Of a DNA stretch of 64,000 nucleotides, positions 1 to 8,947 are shown in pieces. Location of the stretch: the NCBI GenBank assembly GCA_017644425.1, contig JAEPLN010000001.1:372001-436000 (forward strand). Reading direction: 5' to 3'. Every line of letters starts with the position of its first letter. The stretch's first letter is position 1. The notes beneath the pieces are model-generated. The model saw only the letters and a list, made by a program, of their open reading frames with translations. It made no database searches and was not told where the DNA came from. The DNA comes from Prochlorococcus marinus CUG1433 (GTDB lineage: Bacteria > Cyanobacteriota > Cyanobacteriia > PCC-6307 > Cyanobiaceae). A program made the translations under genes and the position numbers.

Positions 1-1168
1 GATCAGTAATATTTCCTTTTAATTCTCCTTTAGCAGTAATGAAACCCCTTATATCATTCTTTCGGAAAATATTTAAATTAGATAATTGAGTTCTATTTAT
101 TTTAAAACTAGAATCTAAATCACCAAAATTAATCCCTCTTCTATCGAACCAATAAGGAATATTGCCAGAAAATTTAATATCTGGATTGAGACTATCAATA
201 TATCCAACACTACCTTTAAGATCAACTTTATAAGAACTTTTATTTAATGGGACATTTAGATTAACATTTGAAGTCAAAGTTCCATAATTTAAGTTTTCTG
301 AATTACCAATTAAATTATTATCTTTACAAAAAAAACTAGTTGAATCTGAATTTATATTCTCTGAAAAAGCTTCTGGTTTTATTTTTAAATTAGAAAAAGA
401 GAATCTTCCTTTGCAAAATGTTTGAGTTGATGATTTATTAAATTTAAAATTAGATTTAAAACTTCCTTTTTTAAAACTAAATTTTCTGTTACCAAAAATA
501 TATTCAGAATTTTCAAGATCTAAACCCCTAGAAAATAAATCTAGACTTAAAAAGTCTTGATTCAACTTTGTATTAAATTTAAATTTTAAAAAACCTTTTT
601 CATCAAAATTTGATTTTAAATTTGCAATAATTTGTCTATTACTTGACTTGTAGATAACATTCCCTTTTATTTTTGTTTTCAATCCTACTTTTTTAAACTT
701 AAGGATTGAATATTTATTTAAGTTAAAGTTCAATTCATATTTTGACTGAGATTTTTTTGTGCTTCGAGCATTTTTATAAGATTCGTTTCTGTTAAAAAAA
801 TCTCTATCTATATTTATAGCGGCTTCCTTAGGAACTATTTTTACAATCCATTTTTGTTTAAAAAAAGATTTAAAAGGCATAATGCCCACATAAACATTTT
901 TGGCTTTAATTTCAGAATCTATATTTTTTTTATCATTAATTTTTGAATTACCTAAAGAAATACCTAAAAATCTAATCCCGACATAATCACCTAAATCAAC
1001 ATTTTTAGCTAAAAGATTCTCAATACTTTTTTCTAGTTCTAATTTCCTAGAACTATAAGTTTCTTTTAAAAAATTATTTAATAAAAAAGAGCCTAAAAAA
1101 CCTAAGGGTAAAAGCATCCCTACTAAAAGAATCTTAGTATTTAAATTTAGAGATCTAATTTTTTTCAA
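1..1168 (-). CDS. TamB/DUF490-like envelope protein, N-terminal part (runs off the window)
   Basis: An open frame on the minus strand begins at a TTG at 1168 and continues past base 1 without a stop, so only about 389 N-terminal residues are visible. The first 35 residues contain one hydrophobic helix (ILLVGMLLPLGFLGSFLL), as expected for an inner-membrane anchor. After it come beta-strand-like repeats rich in K, N, F and S with phrases such as LKGNITD and GDLDSSFKI. This layout (anchor plus long beta-helical tail) is that of the TamB/YtfN (DUF490) family, which bridges inner and outer membranes and helps lipid transport or outer-membrane protein assembly. It is divergent from the Ycf51 gene at 1233, sharing a 64-base promoter region. 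The family call rests on architecture and my recollection that cyanobacteria carry this gene; the C-terminal DUF490 domain is outside the window. Confidence 0.6.
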   Translation of the reverse strand, partial: MKKIRSLNLNTKILLVGMLLPLGFLGSFLLNNFLKETYSSRKLELEKSIENLLAKNVDLGDYVGIRFLGISLGNSKINDKKNIDSEIKAKNVYVGIMPFKSFFKQKWIVKIVPKEAAINIDRDFFNRNESYKNARSTKKSQSKYELNFNLNKYSILKFKKVGLKTKIKGNVIYKSSNRQIIANLKSNFDEKGFLKFKFNTKLNQDFLSLDLFSRGLDLENSEYIFGNRKFSFKKGSFKSNFKFNKSSTQTFCKGRFSFSNLKIKPEAFSENINSDSTSFFCKDNNLIGNSENLNYGTLTSNVNLNVPLNKSSYKVDLKGSVGYIDSLNPDIKFSGNIPYWFDRRGINFGDLDSSFKINRTQLSNLNIFRKNDIRGFITAKGELKGNITD

Positions 1169-1232
1169 GTTAGAGCCCAAAAATAGAGTAGGCTTACAAA
1201 ATATAAGAAATTAATCAGGTCAAAGCCACTAA

Positions 1233-1676
1233 ATGTCTTTTTTTGAACTATTAGAGAACACACCCAAAATTTTTGGATTCTTTGGAATATTTCTTTTCAT
1301 TTGCACCATAGCAGCTTTTATATTTAATTTTGGTTTTAAATTTCGAATAGTTGGAGCAACTATCTTTTCATTATTGCTTTCTCTAAGTAGTTGGGCATTT
1401 ATACAAAGTTACACCGAAAATGTTGTATTAGAAGGAGCAAAATATGTTCCAATTGTTTATGACAATGGGTTCGATTTGATTATTGCTAAAGCAGATGATG
1501 ACTTTCCAGAAGAATCTATCAAACCAACTTTACAACAATTATCGGAAAACCTTAGAAAAGGAAGCAGATCTGGTGCGAATGTAAAAATAAAGATAAGAAA
1601 ACTTGAAAAAATTTCAGATGGTGTAAGTAAACCAGTAGTTATAGGAGTAGTTCAAAAAAATGTCAAAATGAATTAG
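1233..1676 (+). CDS. ycf51: Ycf51 family membrane protein (DUF2518)
   Basis: The 147-residue product has two hydrophobic helices near the N-terminus (residues about 13-35 and 39-57) followed by a soluble domain of about 85 residues. This matches the Ycf51 (DUF2518) family found in cyanobacteria and some plastids, whose role is not known. The ATG at 1233 gives the normal family length. The next gene starts 11 bases after its stop, so the two are probably cotranscribed. The family assignment is from recognition of the overall sequence; function is unassigned. Confidence 0.7.
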   Translation: MSFFELLENTPKIFGFFGIFLFICTIAAFIFNFGFKFRIVGATIFSLLLSLSSWAFIQSYTENVVLEGAKYVPIVYDNGFDLIIAKADDDFPEESIKPTLQQLSENLRKGSRSGANVKIKIRKLEKISDGVSKPVVIGVVQKNVKMN

Positions 1677-1686
1677 TCTTTTAAAA

Positions 1687-2094
1687 ATGAAAAGTAAAAC
1701 CTTTTTAGATTTTTTACCATCTAATTTTAGGCATGAGAAATCTTTTTTTATTCAAAACAATCTGACTGACTTTGAAAAATTAAGTAATCTTTCGGATTTA
1801 GATATAAATGAGATTCAAAGAAAATCTTCACTATGCACACTTAATAATCTAAAGAAAATTAGAGCTATAGCTATTTTTAAAAAAGAAATTGGAATTTCTC
1901 CACCGCAAGCATATCTACTTTTACATTGCGGTATATCTTCTCTTAAATCATTATCACAATCTACTCCTTACGAAATAGAATGTAAAATTGGGAGATTAAA
2001 AAGAAATCTTAGAGTTAAAACTGAGACAGATACAACTTTTACTCTTTTAAAAGAGTGGATTAAAAAAGCTAGTCAAATCCAAAAATCTATTTGA
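1687..2094 (+). CDS. Conserved protein with DUF4332/helix-hairpin-helix-like repeats
   Basis: A soluble, basic, Leu/Ile-rich protein of 135 residues with no signal peptide or membrane segment. It contains phrases of the type L..L..L.I.EIQ...SLCTLNNLKKIRAI and GISPPQAYLLLHCGISSLKSLSQSTPYEI. The latter resembles the helix-hairpin-helix-like units of the DUF4332 family, which may bind DNA or other proteins. It lies directly behind ycf51 in the same direction. Function is unknown, and the domain call is tentative. Confidence 0.5.
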   Translation: MKSKTFLDFLPSNFRHEKSFFIQNNLTDFEKLSNLSDLDINEIQRKSSLCTLNNLKKIRAIAIFKKEIGISPPQAYLLLHCGISSLKSLSQSTPYEIECKIGRLKRNLRVKTETDTTFTLLKEWIKKASQIQKSI

Positions 2095-2146
2095 AATCTT
2101 GGATAAAAAAATTTTTTAATGTAGAATTTAGAAAAAGCCAGTGATA

Positions 2147-2413
2147 ATGAAACCTTTGTTATTTTTGTTATTTTTGTTTTCCAACTCTTTATACCCAGTT
2201 TTTAGTCAATCTAACCTATTGGAAAGTGTAAAAAAGAATCCAAACGAAGCTAGGAATTTATGTAATAAGTTTAGAGAGTTTAATTCAAAAGGTATTTCAG
2301 CTAGTTCAGATAAAGCTATAGAGTATGTATCAAACAAACAAAAGTTAACTCCTGTTAACGCAGAGATCTTTTCTATTTACGTCATTGGGCTTCACTGTCC
2401 AGACATTATCTAA
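2147..2413 (+). CDS. Small secreted hypothetical protein
   Basis: An 88-residue product starting at ATG 2147; an in-frame GTG six bases earlier is an alternative start. The N-terminus is a clear signal peptide with a run of Leu and Phe and a likely cleavage site after FSQS at about residue 22, so the mature protein of about 65 residues would be periplasmic or exported. It has two Cys residues (in NLCNKF and GLHCPD) that could form a disulfide. I do not recognise a family. It is followed 7 bases later by the hydrolase gene, suggesting cotranscription. Confidence 0.55.
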   Translation: MKPLLFLLFLFSNSLYPVFSQSNLLESVKKNPNEARNLCNKFREFNSKGISASSDKAIEYVSNKQKLTPVNAEIFSIYVIGLHCPDII

Positions 2414-2420
2414 AGTTTAA

Positions 2421-4001
2421 ATGTCTGGTTCAAGATGGTTTGATAAATCTCTAGTACTTAGAGATGGAGTAAAGCTTATATCAAGGATTTGGACACCTAA
2501 TAATAAGGGGCCATGGCCTGCATTATTAATGAGACAACCTTATGGCAGGGAAATAGCTTCAACTATCACCTATTCTCACCCTGAATGGTGGGCTTCTAAA
2601 GGGTATATGGTCATAATTCAAGATGTTAGAGGCATGGGTTCTTCTGAAGGATTTTTTAATGGTTTTTCTCAAGAAGCCAGCGATACTTCAGAAACACATC
2701 AATGGGTTAGGTCTCTAAAAGAATGTAATGGGAAACTTGGCTTATATGGTTTTTCGTATCAAGGATTTACTCAATTAACTGGTGAATTAAATTCAAAACC
2801 GCCCGATTGCTTATCTCCTGCAATGACTGGGATGAATATTAAGGATCATTGGTGCTCAGATGGAGGAGCATATTGGTGGCATAACAATATTGCATGGGGA
2901 CTTCAAATCGCAGCACTAAAAATGAAAAGAGAAAATAAATTTTATGAGTGGGAAAAGATAAGATTAGCTTTAGAAAATAATAGTTATTTAAGAGAAGGAA
3001 TTGATAATTTAAAAAAATATGATCCTAATAGTTTTGTTTTGGAATGGTTTAAAAATTTGAATAATGCAAGCCCTTTTGAAGAATTTAAACCAATTTCAAC
3101 ATGGATTAAACAGCCTATGTTGATTATTGGAGGACTTTGGGATCCACATTTAAAAGGTGCCTTTGATCTTTATAAAAAATCTAAAGAGGTTGGCGGAAGC
3201 CCAGAGATTATTATTGGGGATGCGACGCATTTAAATTGGTGGGAGGGCTCACAAGAATCTTTATTAAAATTTTTTGATAAACATTTAAAATTAAATGAAA
3301 AATTTAATTCTAAGAATTTACAAGGCGAGAAAAAAATATGGAATATTTCATTAAATAAATGGGAAGAATTAGATAATAAATTCCACCCTGAATTTATTTT
3401 TGGGCTCAAAAGCGATGGCACAGCAAATGTAGAGGTTCAAGATGGAAGTATGACCATAAATCAAAAAGGCTCAGGATGGTTTACAATTGTTAGTGATCCA
3501 TGGAGACCTACTCCATCTGAAGGTGGTCATTTAGGTCCAAATCCAGGAAAGTTTAATAGAAATGTTATTGATGAACGCCTGGATGTAGGTGTTTTTCAAA
3601 CAAATTATTTTGAAGAAGATCAATATTTCAGAGGAATTCCCTCACTAGACATCTCTGTAAAAAGTGATCAGCCCAATTTCGATATCTGCCTTGCTTTATC
3701 TCTAGTTGAAGAAGGTAATGAGAAGGTGAATCAATTTTCAACTGGATTCTTAAGGGTTAAAAACTCCAAAATAAGTGAAGAATCCATTTATCAAATAACT
3801 ATGCAGCCAACAAATATTTGTTTAATTAAAGGTAGCAAGCTTCGCTTATCTATATCTGCAACAGCTTATCCCGCTATTGGAGTTAATCCTGGATACGGGG
3901 AGGGCAATGTTGGAGCCCCTTCAGCAAATCATAGAGTTATTACTCTAAGTTTTAGCCTTAATAAAACATTTATGAAAATGACCCCTTTTTTTAATAAATA
4001 A
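2421..4001 (+). CDS. CocE/NonD family hydrolase (S15 X-Pro dipeptidyl-peptidase type)
   Basis: The 526-residue protein is an alpha/beta hydrolase of the CocE/NonD, S15 group. The N-terminal domain has the family's VIIQDVRGMGSSEG segment (about residues 64-77) and the nucleophile elbow GFSYQG with Ser at about 112. The acid is probably Asp in GGLWDP and the base His in GDATHLNWW. A C-terminal jelly-roll domain with GWFTIVSDPWRPTPSEGGH and FDICLALSLVEEG completes the family layout. Relatives cleave acyl esters, acyl-Pro bonds or beta-lactam side chains; the substrate here cannot be read from sequence. There is no signal peptide, so it is cytoplasmic. Confidence 0.8.
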   Translation: MSGSRWFDKSLVLRDGVKLISRIWTPNNKGPWPALLMRQPYGREIASTITYSHPEWWASKGYMVIIQDVRGMGSSEGFFNGFSQEASDTSETHQWVRSLKECNGKLGLYGFSYQGFTQLTGELNSKPPDCLSPAMTGMNIKDHWCSDGGAYWWHNNIAWGLQIAALKMKRENKFYEWEKIRLALENNSYLREGIDNLKKYDPNSFVLEWFKNLNNASPFEEFKPISTWIKQPMLIIGGLWDPHLKGAFDLYKKSKEVGGSPEIIIGDATHLNWWEGSQESLLKFFDKHLKLNEKFNSKNLQGEKKIWNISLNKWEELDNKFHPEFIFGLKSDGTANVEVQDGSMTINQKGSGWFTIVSDPWRPTPSEGGHLGPNPGKFNRNVIDERLDVGVFQTNYFEEDQYFRGIPSLDISVKSDQPNFDICLALSLVEEGNEKVNQFSTGFLRVKNSKISEESIYQITMQPTNICLIKGSKLRLSISATAYPAIGVNPGYGEGNVGAPSANHRVITLSFSLNKTFMKMTPFFNK

Positions 4002-4011
4002 TTATTTTTTT

Positions 4012-4037
4012 GGTTAATAATTTGATATTATTAATCC
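4012..4037. other. Inverted repeat in the glgB leader
   Basis: GGTTAATAAT and ATTATTAATCC form two arms of about 10 pairs with one bulged T and a 5-base loop. The repeat ends 16 bases before the glgB start codon. It has no following T-run on either strand, so it is not a classical terminator. It could be an RNA hairpin in the glgB leader or an operator. The nearly all A+T arms mean it may be fortuitous. Confidence 0.25.
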
Positions 4038-4053
4038 TTAATATCTACCAGTC

Positions 4054-6318
4054 ATGATCGAGACAATTCAAGCAGACTGGATTAAATCAGAAGCTATCAA
4101 CCTAGAAAATTGTTGCAATGATAATCCATTAAAAATATTAGGTCCCCACTTTTATAAAGAACAATGGGTAATAAGAGTATGGATGCCTGAAGCCGAGGAA
4201 GTAAAAATAAATTTTAAAAATAATTCCTACAAGGCCGAAAATATAAACCATAAATGGCTTTTTGAAGCGATTATGCCTGAAAATCCAAATTCTGATTACG
4301 AAATAAATATTTCACGAGGTGGAATCACACATACACAACATGACCCTTGGTCATATAGAGAGGAGTGGATGGGAGAAGTTGATAGGCATCTGTTTGCAGA
4401 AGGTAATCATCATCATATTTGGGAAAAAATGGGAGCGCATCTCATTGAAGAAAATAATCAAAATGGTGTTATGTTTTGCATATGGGCTCCAAATGCAAAA
4501 TCAATTTCGATAATTGGAGATATAAATTCTTGGGATGGAAGACATCATCCAATGCAAAAAAGATTAGGGGGAATTTGGGAACTATTCATGCCAATAATGA
4601 AAGAGGGAGACACATATAAATATGAAATAAGAACACAACAAGGTCACATTTATGAGAAAGCTGATCCATATGGTTTCCAACATGAAATCAGACCTCAAAA
4701 TGGTTCAATTGTTTCAAAATTGAAAAACTTTAATTGGAATGATAGTTCTTGGATTTCAAATAGAGATTCTTCAAGTCAAATTAACAAGCCAATTTCAGTT
4801 TATGAAATGCATTTAGGAAGCTGGCTCCATGAATCAACCGAAAATAAATATCTTGAAGACAATGGCGAACCAAGAGACCCAGTGCCTGCAGCCGATTTAA
4901 AACCTGGAACAAGATTATTAACTTATCCAGAATTAACCGAAAAACTCATCCCTTATGTAAAGGAGAGAGGATTTACTCATATTGAACTAATGCCAATATC
5001 TGAACATCCTTTCGATGGTTCATGGGGATACCAGGTTACAGGCTGGTACGCACCAACAAGTAGATTTGGGACGCCAAATGAATTTAGAGAGTTCGTCAAT
5101 AAATGTCATGATGAGGGCATAGGAGTAATTCTTGATTGGGTACCTGGTCATTTTCCAAAAGATAAGCATGGTTTAGCATTTTTTGATGGTTGTCATCTTT
5201 ATGAACATGGAGATTCACGCATTGGTGAACATAAAGAATGGGGAACCCTAATATTTAATTACAGCAGAAACGAAGTGAGGAATTTCTTAGTAGCTAACCT
5301 CGTTTATTGGTTTGAAGAGTTTCATATCGATGGCATAAGAGTAGATGCTGTAGCTTCAATGCTTTATAGAGATTATCTACGTCCAGATGGAGAATGGATA
5401 CCCAATGAAAATGGTGGTAATGAAAATATAGAAGCCGTTAAATTTCTTCAACAGGCTAATCATGTACTCTTCCAACATTTTCCAGGTGCACTTTCTATCG
5501 CTGAAGAATCAACAACCTGGCCAATGGTAACCAAACCAACCGACATGGGAGGGTTAGGGTTTAACTTAAAATGGAATATGGGATGGATGCACGATATGCT
5601 TGATTATTTTGAAATAGATCCTTGGTTTAGGCAATTCCATCAAAATAGTGTAACTTTCTCAATTACATATAACTATACAGAGAACTTCATGCTTGCACTT
5701 AGTCATGATGAGGTTGTCCATGGGAAAAGTCATCTTTTGCATAAAATGCCTGGCGATGACTGGAAGAAATATGCAAATACTCGAGCATTACTAACTTATA
5801 TGTGGACCCACCCTGGTAAAAAAACGATATTTATGGGAATGGAATTTGGGCAAAGACAAGAATGGAATGTTTGGGATGATCTGCAATGGGAGTTACTAGA
5901 ATTTGAGCCTCATAAAGGTATCAGAAACTTGATTGATGACCTAAACGTTCTTTATAAAAATGAACCTGCATTATGGAAAAATGACTTTGATCCTTATGGA
6001 TTTCAATGGATTGATTGTAATGACAAATCTAATTCGGTTATAAGTTTCATGAGAAGAGAAAACGATACCAATGAGTGGCTAGTTGTTGTTGCTAACTTTA
6101 CACCTAATACTCATGGGTCATACAAAGTAGGTGTTCCTTTGGAAGGATTCTATAAAGAAATATTTAATTCAGATGGCTCTAGATACGGGGGCAGTAACAA
6201 AGGAAATATGGGGGGTAAAGAAACTATAAATTACAATATTCATGATTATCAAAATGCTCTAGAACTTGCTTTGCCCCCATTAAGCGTGAGTATCTTCAAA
6301 CATCAATCAAAGAAATAA
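4054..6318 (+). CDS. glgB: 1,4-alpha-glucan branching enzyme (GlgB)
   Basis: The 754-residue product makes alpha-1,6 branches in glycogen. Two N-terminal CBM48-like segments ([10 protein letters not shown] near residue 25 and [26 protein letters not shown] near 138) precede the GH13 barrel. The barrel carries the four conserved blocks: [19 protein letters not shown] (Asp nucleophile), AEESTTWP (Glu acid/base) and [10 protein letters not shown] (transition-state Asp). The C-terminal beta domain ends in LPPLSVSIF. The length is normal for cyanobacterial GlgB. Glycogen is the main carbon and energy store used at night, which fits a phototroph. The start ATG at 4054 sits just after an A+T-rich inverted repeat. 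Confidence 0.97.
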   Translation: MIETIQADWIKSEAINLENCCNDNPLKILGPHFYKEQWVIRVWMPEAEEVKINFKNNSYKAENINHKWLFEAIMPENPNSDYEINISRGGITHTQHDPWSYREEWMGEVDRHLFAEGNHHHIWEKMGAHLIEENNQNGVMFCIWAPNAKSISIIGDINSWDGRHHPMQKRLGGIWELFMPIMKEGDTYKYEIRTQQGHIYEKADPYGFQHEIRPQNGSIVSKLKNFNWNDSSWISNRDSSSQINKPISVYEMHLGSWLHESTENKYLEDNGEPRDPVPAADLKPGTRLLTYPELTEKLIPYVKERGFTHIELMPISEHPFDGSWGYQVTGWYAPTSRFGTPNEFREFVNKCHDEGIGVILDWVPGHFPKDKHGLAFFDGCHLYEHGDSRIGEHKEWGTLIFNYSRNEVRNFLVANLVYWFEEFHIDGIRVDAVASMLYRDYLRPDGEWIPNENGGNENIEAVKFLQQANHVLFQHFPGALSIAEESTTWPMVTKPTDMGGLGFNLKWNMGWMHDMLDYFEIDPWFRQFHQNSVTFSITYNYTENFMLALSHDEVVHGKSHLLHKMPGDDWKKYANTRALLTYMWTHPGKKTIFMGMEFGQRQEWNVWDDLQWELLEFEPHKGIRNLIDDLNVLYKNEPALWKNDFDPYGFQWIDCNDKSNSVISFMRRENDTNEWLVVVANFTPNTHGSYKVGVPLEGFYKEIFNSDGSRYGGSNKGNMGGKETINYNIHDYQNALELALPPLSVSIFKHQSKK

Positions 6319-6436
6319 GAAGGCTCATTTAACTTAGTGCTTCATATAAATGTTCATATAACGCTTTTGCTCTGCTTTACATTGTAAGATTTTTAAGTTG
6401 GATTTTAATTTTTTTTTAAAAATATCGAATTGAAAA

Positions 6437-7477
6437 ATGGGTCAAGATTTACCACTACTACTTTCTGCCGCATTAGGTAAAAAAGTAAATAGGCCTCCAG
6501 TATGGATGATGAGGCAAGCAGGAAGATATATGAAAATCTATAGAGATTTAAGGGAGCGGTACCCAAGCTTTAGAGAGAGGTCTGAAAATCCAGAACTATC
6601 ATATGAGATTTCAATGCAACCTTTTCATGCTTTCAAACCGGATGGTGTGATCCTTTTTTCAGATATTCTCACCCCTCTTCCAGGGATGGGCATAAATTTT
6701 GAAATAATAGAAAGTAAGGGTCCAATAATTGAGGACCCAATAAGAACTCTTAACCAAATAGAAAATTTAAAAGAATTAAATCCAAGTGAGAGTTTAAGTT
6801 TTGTTGGGCAAGTTCTTTCTTCACTAAAAAAAGATGTGAATAATGAGGCAACAGTTTTAGGTTTTGTTGGCGCGCCTTGGACTCTAGCCGCATATGTAGT
6901 TGAAGGTAAAAGCAGTAAAAATTATTCTTTAATAAAATCAATGGCTTTTAAAGAACCAGATTTACTTCATAAACTTCTTGATCATTTTGCAAAATGCATT
7001 GGTGAATATCTTAAATATCAAATAAAATCTGGAGCGCAAGTAGTACAAATTTTTGATTCATGGGCTGGTCAACTAAGTCCACAAGATTACGATATCTTTG
7101 CTGGGCCGTATCAAAAAAAGGTTGTTGACATTGTAAAAGCGGAATACCCAGAAACACCAGTAATTCTCTACATTTCAGGAAGTGCTGGTGTCATAGAAAG
7201 AATGGCAAAAACTGGAGTCGATATTATCTCATTAGACTGGACAGTAGATATTGAAGAGGCTTGTAAGAGAATCCCTAGCGGGATAGGAATTCAAGGTAAT
7301 GTTGACCCCGGAATTTTATTCGGGAATAAAGAATCAATAAAAGAAAGGATAGATAATACTTTCAATAAAATTAAAGACAGAAAATATATTCTTAATTTGG
7401 GTCACGGGATTTTACCTGGAACTCCAGAAGAAAATGCTCAAACATTTTTTGAACATGGAAAAAAACTCACTTACTAG
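6437..7477 (+). CDS. hemE: Uroporphyrinogen decarboxylase (HemE)
   Basis: The 346-residue protein removes four carboxyl groups from uroporphyrinogen III to give coproporphyrinogen III, the shared step to heme and chlorophyll. Both family signatures are present: [13 protein letters not shown] (substrate Arg, about residues 20-32) and [20 protein letters not shown] (about 141-160). The length is normal. It stands downstream of glgB with a 118-base spacer containing no other gene, and 8 bases ahead of an epimerase gene that is likely cotranscribed. Other tetrapyrrole genes in the window are hemH, chlNBL and por. Confidence 0.97.
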   Translation: MGQDLPLLLSAALGKKVNRPPVWMMRQAGRYMKIYRDLRERYPSFRERSENPELSYEISMQPFHAFKPDGVILFSDILTPLPGMGINFEIIESKGPIIEDPIRTLNQIENLKELNPSESLSFVGQVLSSLKKDVNNEATVLGFVGAPWTLAAYVVEGKSSKNYSLIKSMAFKEPDLLHKLLDHFAKCIGEYLKYQIKSGAQVVQIFDSWAGQLSPQDYDIFAGPYQKKVVDIVKAEYPETPVILYISGSAGVIERMAKTGVDIISLDWTVDIEEACKRIPSGIGIQGNVDPGILFGNKESIKERIDNTFNKIKDRKYILNLGHGILPGTPEENAQTFFEHGKKLTY

Positions 7478-7485
7478 TCAAAGTC

Positions 7486-8469
7486 TTGGCATATAAAAAC
7501 TTATTAATCACAGGTGCGAATGGATGTGTTGGCCAATATTTAGTTGATTGGTTTTTAAAAAACACAAAATTCAGGCTTTATCTAATGGTAAGAGACAAAA
7601 GTAAGTTGCCAATTTCTGTTCAAGAAAATAAAAAAGTCAAGTTAATGGTGTGTGATATTAGGGAAGCATATAGGTACAAAAAGGAAATGAGTCAAATTAA
7701 TTACCTAATACATACTGCTACAGCTTGGGGAGATCCAAGAAGAGCCTATGAAGTAAACATAAAAGCTTTTGAAGAATTACTTGAAATGCTTGATATTGAT
7801 AAGTTAGAAAAGATTATTTATTTTTCAACAGCTAGCATTCTTGATACCCAAACAGAATTAATGAGGGAATCATTGATTTATGGAACAGAGTACATTCAAA
7901 CAAAATATGAATGTTTCCAGAGACTTAGAGAAAGCTCATTTGCAGAAAAAACATTCGCTGTTTTCCCTACCTTGGTTTTTGGAGGGAATCTTGGAAAAAA
8001 AAGTAAATTTCCTGTGAGTTATTTAACTAGTGGATTGAAAGAAATTAGAAAATGGCTTTGGTTAGCAAGATTTTTAAAACTTGATTCTAAATTTCACTTT
8101 ATACACGCAAATGATATCGCCCAGATTTGCGGGTTTCTAATTAAAAATCATAAAGAAGAGCAATACAAAGGCTTTAGAAAATTTGTGCTAGGTCAAAAAT
8201 TCATTTCAATTGATGATGCCATAATTACACTTTTAAAGAAAAATAATATGAGGAGATTTGTTGCGATACCGCTTACAAAAAAAATTCTAAAAATATTATT
8301 AAGAATTCTCCCCATCCAAACTACTCCTTGGGATAGCTTCAGTATCAAAAAATATGACTTTAATCATGTCCCCATCACTAATCCTGAGACTTTTAAACTT
8401 AAAAGTTATGCCAAGTCATTGAATGATATTTTAAGGTTATCAAAGTTACCAAGCTGTAATAACAATTAA
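7486..8469 (+). CDS. NAD-dependent epimerase/dehydratase (extended SDR)
   Basis: The 327-residue protein starts at a TTG eight bases after hemE. It has the extended SDR Rossmann motif TGANGCVGQYL at the N-terminus and a downstream IYFSTASIL strand. A YIQTKYE segment supplies the YxxxK catalytic pair. The substrate-binding C-terminal half is poorly conserved, so the substrate (nucleotide sugar, flavonoid-like or lipid) cannot be named. The close spacing to hemE suggests one transcript. A link to tetrapyrrole metabolism is possible but not shown. Confidence 0.75.
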   Translation: MAYKNLLITGANGCVGQYLVDWFLKNTKFRLYLMVRDKSKLPISVQENKKVKLMVCDIREAYRYKKEMSQINYLIHTATAWGDPRRAYEVNIKAFEELLEMLDIDKLEKIIYFSTASILDTQTELMRESLIYGTEYIQTKYECFQRLRESSFAEKTFAVFPTLVFGGNLGKKSKFPVSYLTSGLKEIRKWLWLARFLKLDSKFHFIHANDIAQICGFLIKNHKEEQYKGFRKFVLGQKFISIDDAIITLLKKNNMRRFVAIPLTKKILKILLRILPIQTTPWDSFSIKKYDFNHVPITNPETFKLKSYAKSLNDILRLSKLPSCNNN

Positions 8470-8529
8470 AATTCTCACAGTTAGGTTACCAAAGACTTGT
8501 AATATGTATAAATAAGCAAATTTTTTATT

Positions 8530-8880
8530 ATGTTACGTTCAATCTTTGCAGGGTTATTTGCAATAGTTTTAACTCTAGGTTTAGGTATTTCATCAGTTTC
8601 AGCTAAGACTGTTGAAGTAAAACTTGGAACAGATGCTGGAATGCTTGCATTTGAACCAAGTACAGTAACCATTAGTGCTGGTGATACAGTTAAATTCGTC
8701 AATAATAAACTTGCCCCTCACAATGCTGTTTTTGATGGTCATGAGGAATTAAGTCATGCGGACCTAGCTTTTGCTCCAGGAGAGTCTTGGGAAGAAACAT
8801 TTGATACTGCTGGAACTTATGATTACTATTGCGAGCCACACAGAGGAGCTGGAATGGTAGGTAAAGTTATTGTTGAATAA
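8530..8880 (+). CDS. petE: Plastocyanin precursor (PetE)
   Basis: The 116-residue precursor has a signal peptide ending near VSA (about residue 24), so the mature protein of about 92 residues is in the thylakoid lumen, where it carries electrons from cytochrome b6f to photosystem I. The type 1 copper ligands are visible: His in LAPHNAVF and the Cys-His-Met set in [11 protein letters not shown]. The upstream 60 bases contain a plausible -10 (TATAAAT at 8507). The gene is monocistronic by context, flanked by spacers of about 60 bases on each side. Confidence 0.97.
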   Translation: MLRSIFAGLFAIVLTLGLGISSVSAKTVEVKLGTDAGMLAFEPSTVTISAGDTVKFVNNKLAPHNAVFDGHEELSHADLAFAPGESWEETFDTAGTYDYYCEPHRGAGMVGKVIVE

Positions 8881-8947
8881 ATCTTCTAAATAGTTATACA
8901 CCCTTTTTGACTTAATATTTATTACAGTCATACCCAAATTTTAATTG

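Noticed and set aside
8481-8702. Minus-strand open frame antisense to petE
   Set aside because: It overlaps plastocyanin and its promoter on the opposite strand, with no protein-like features.
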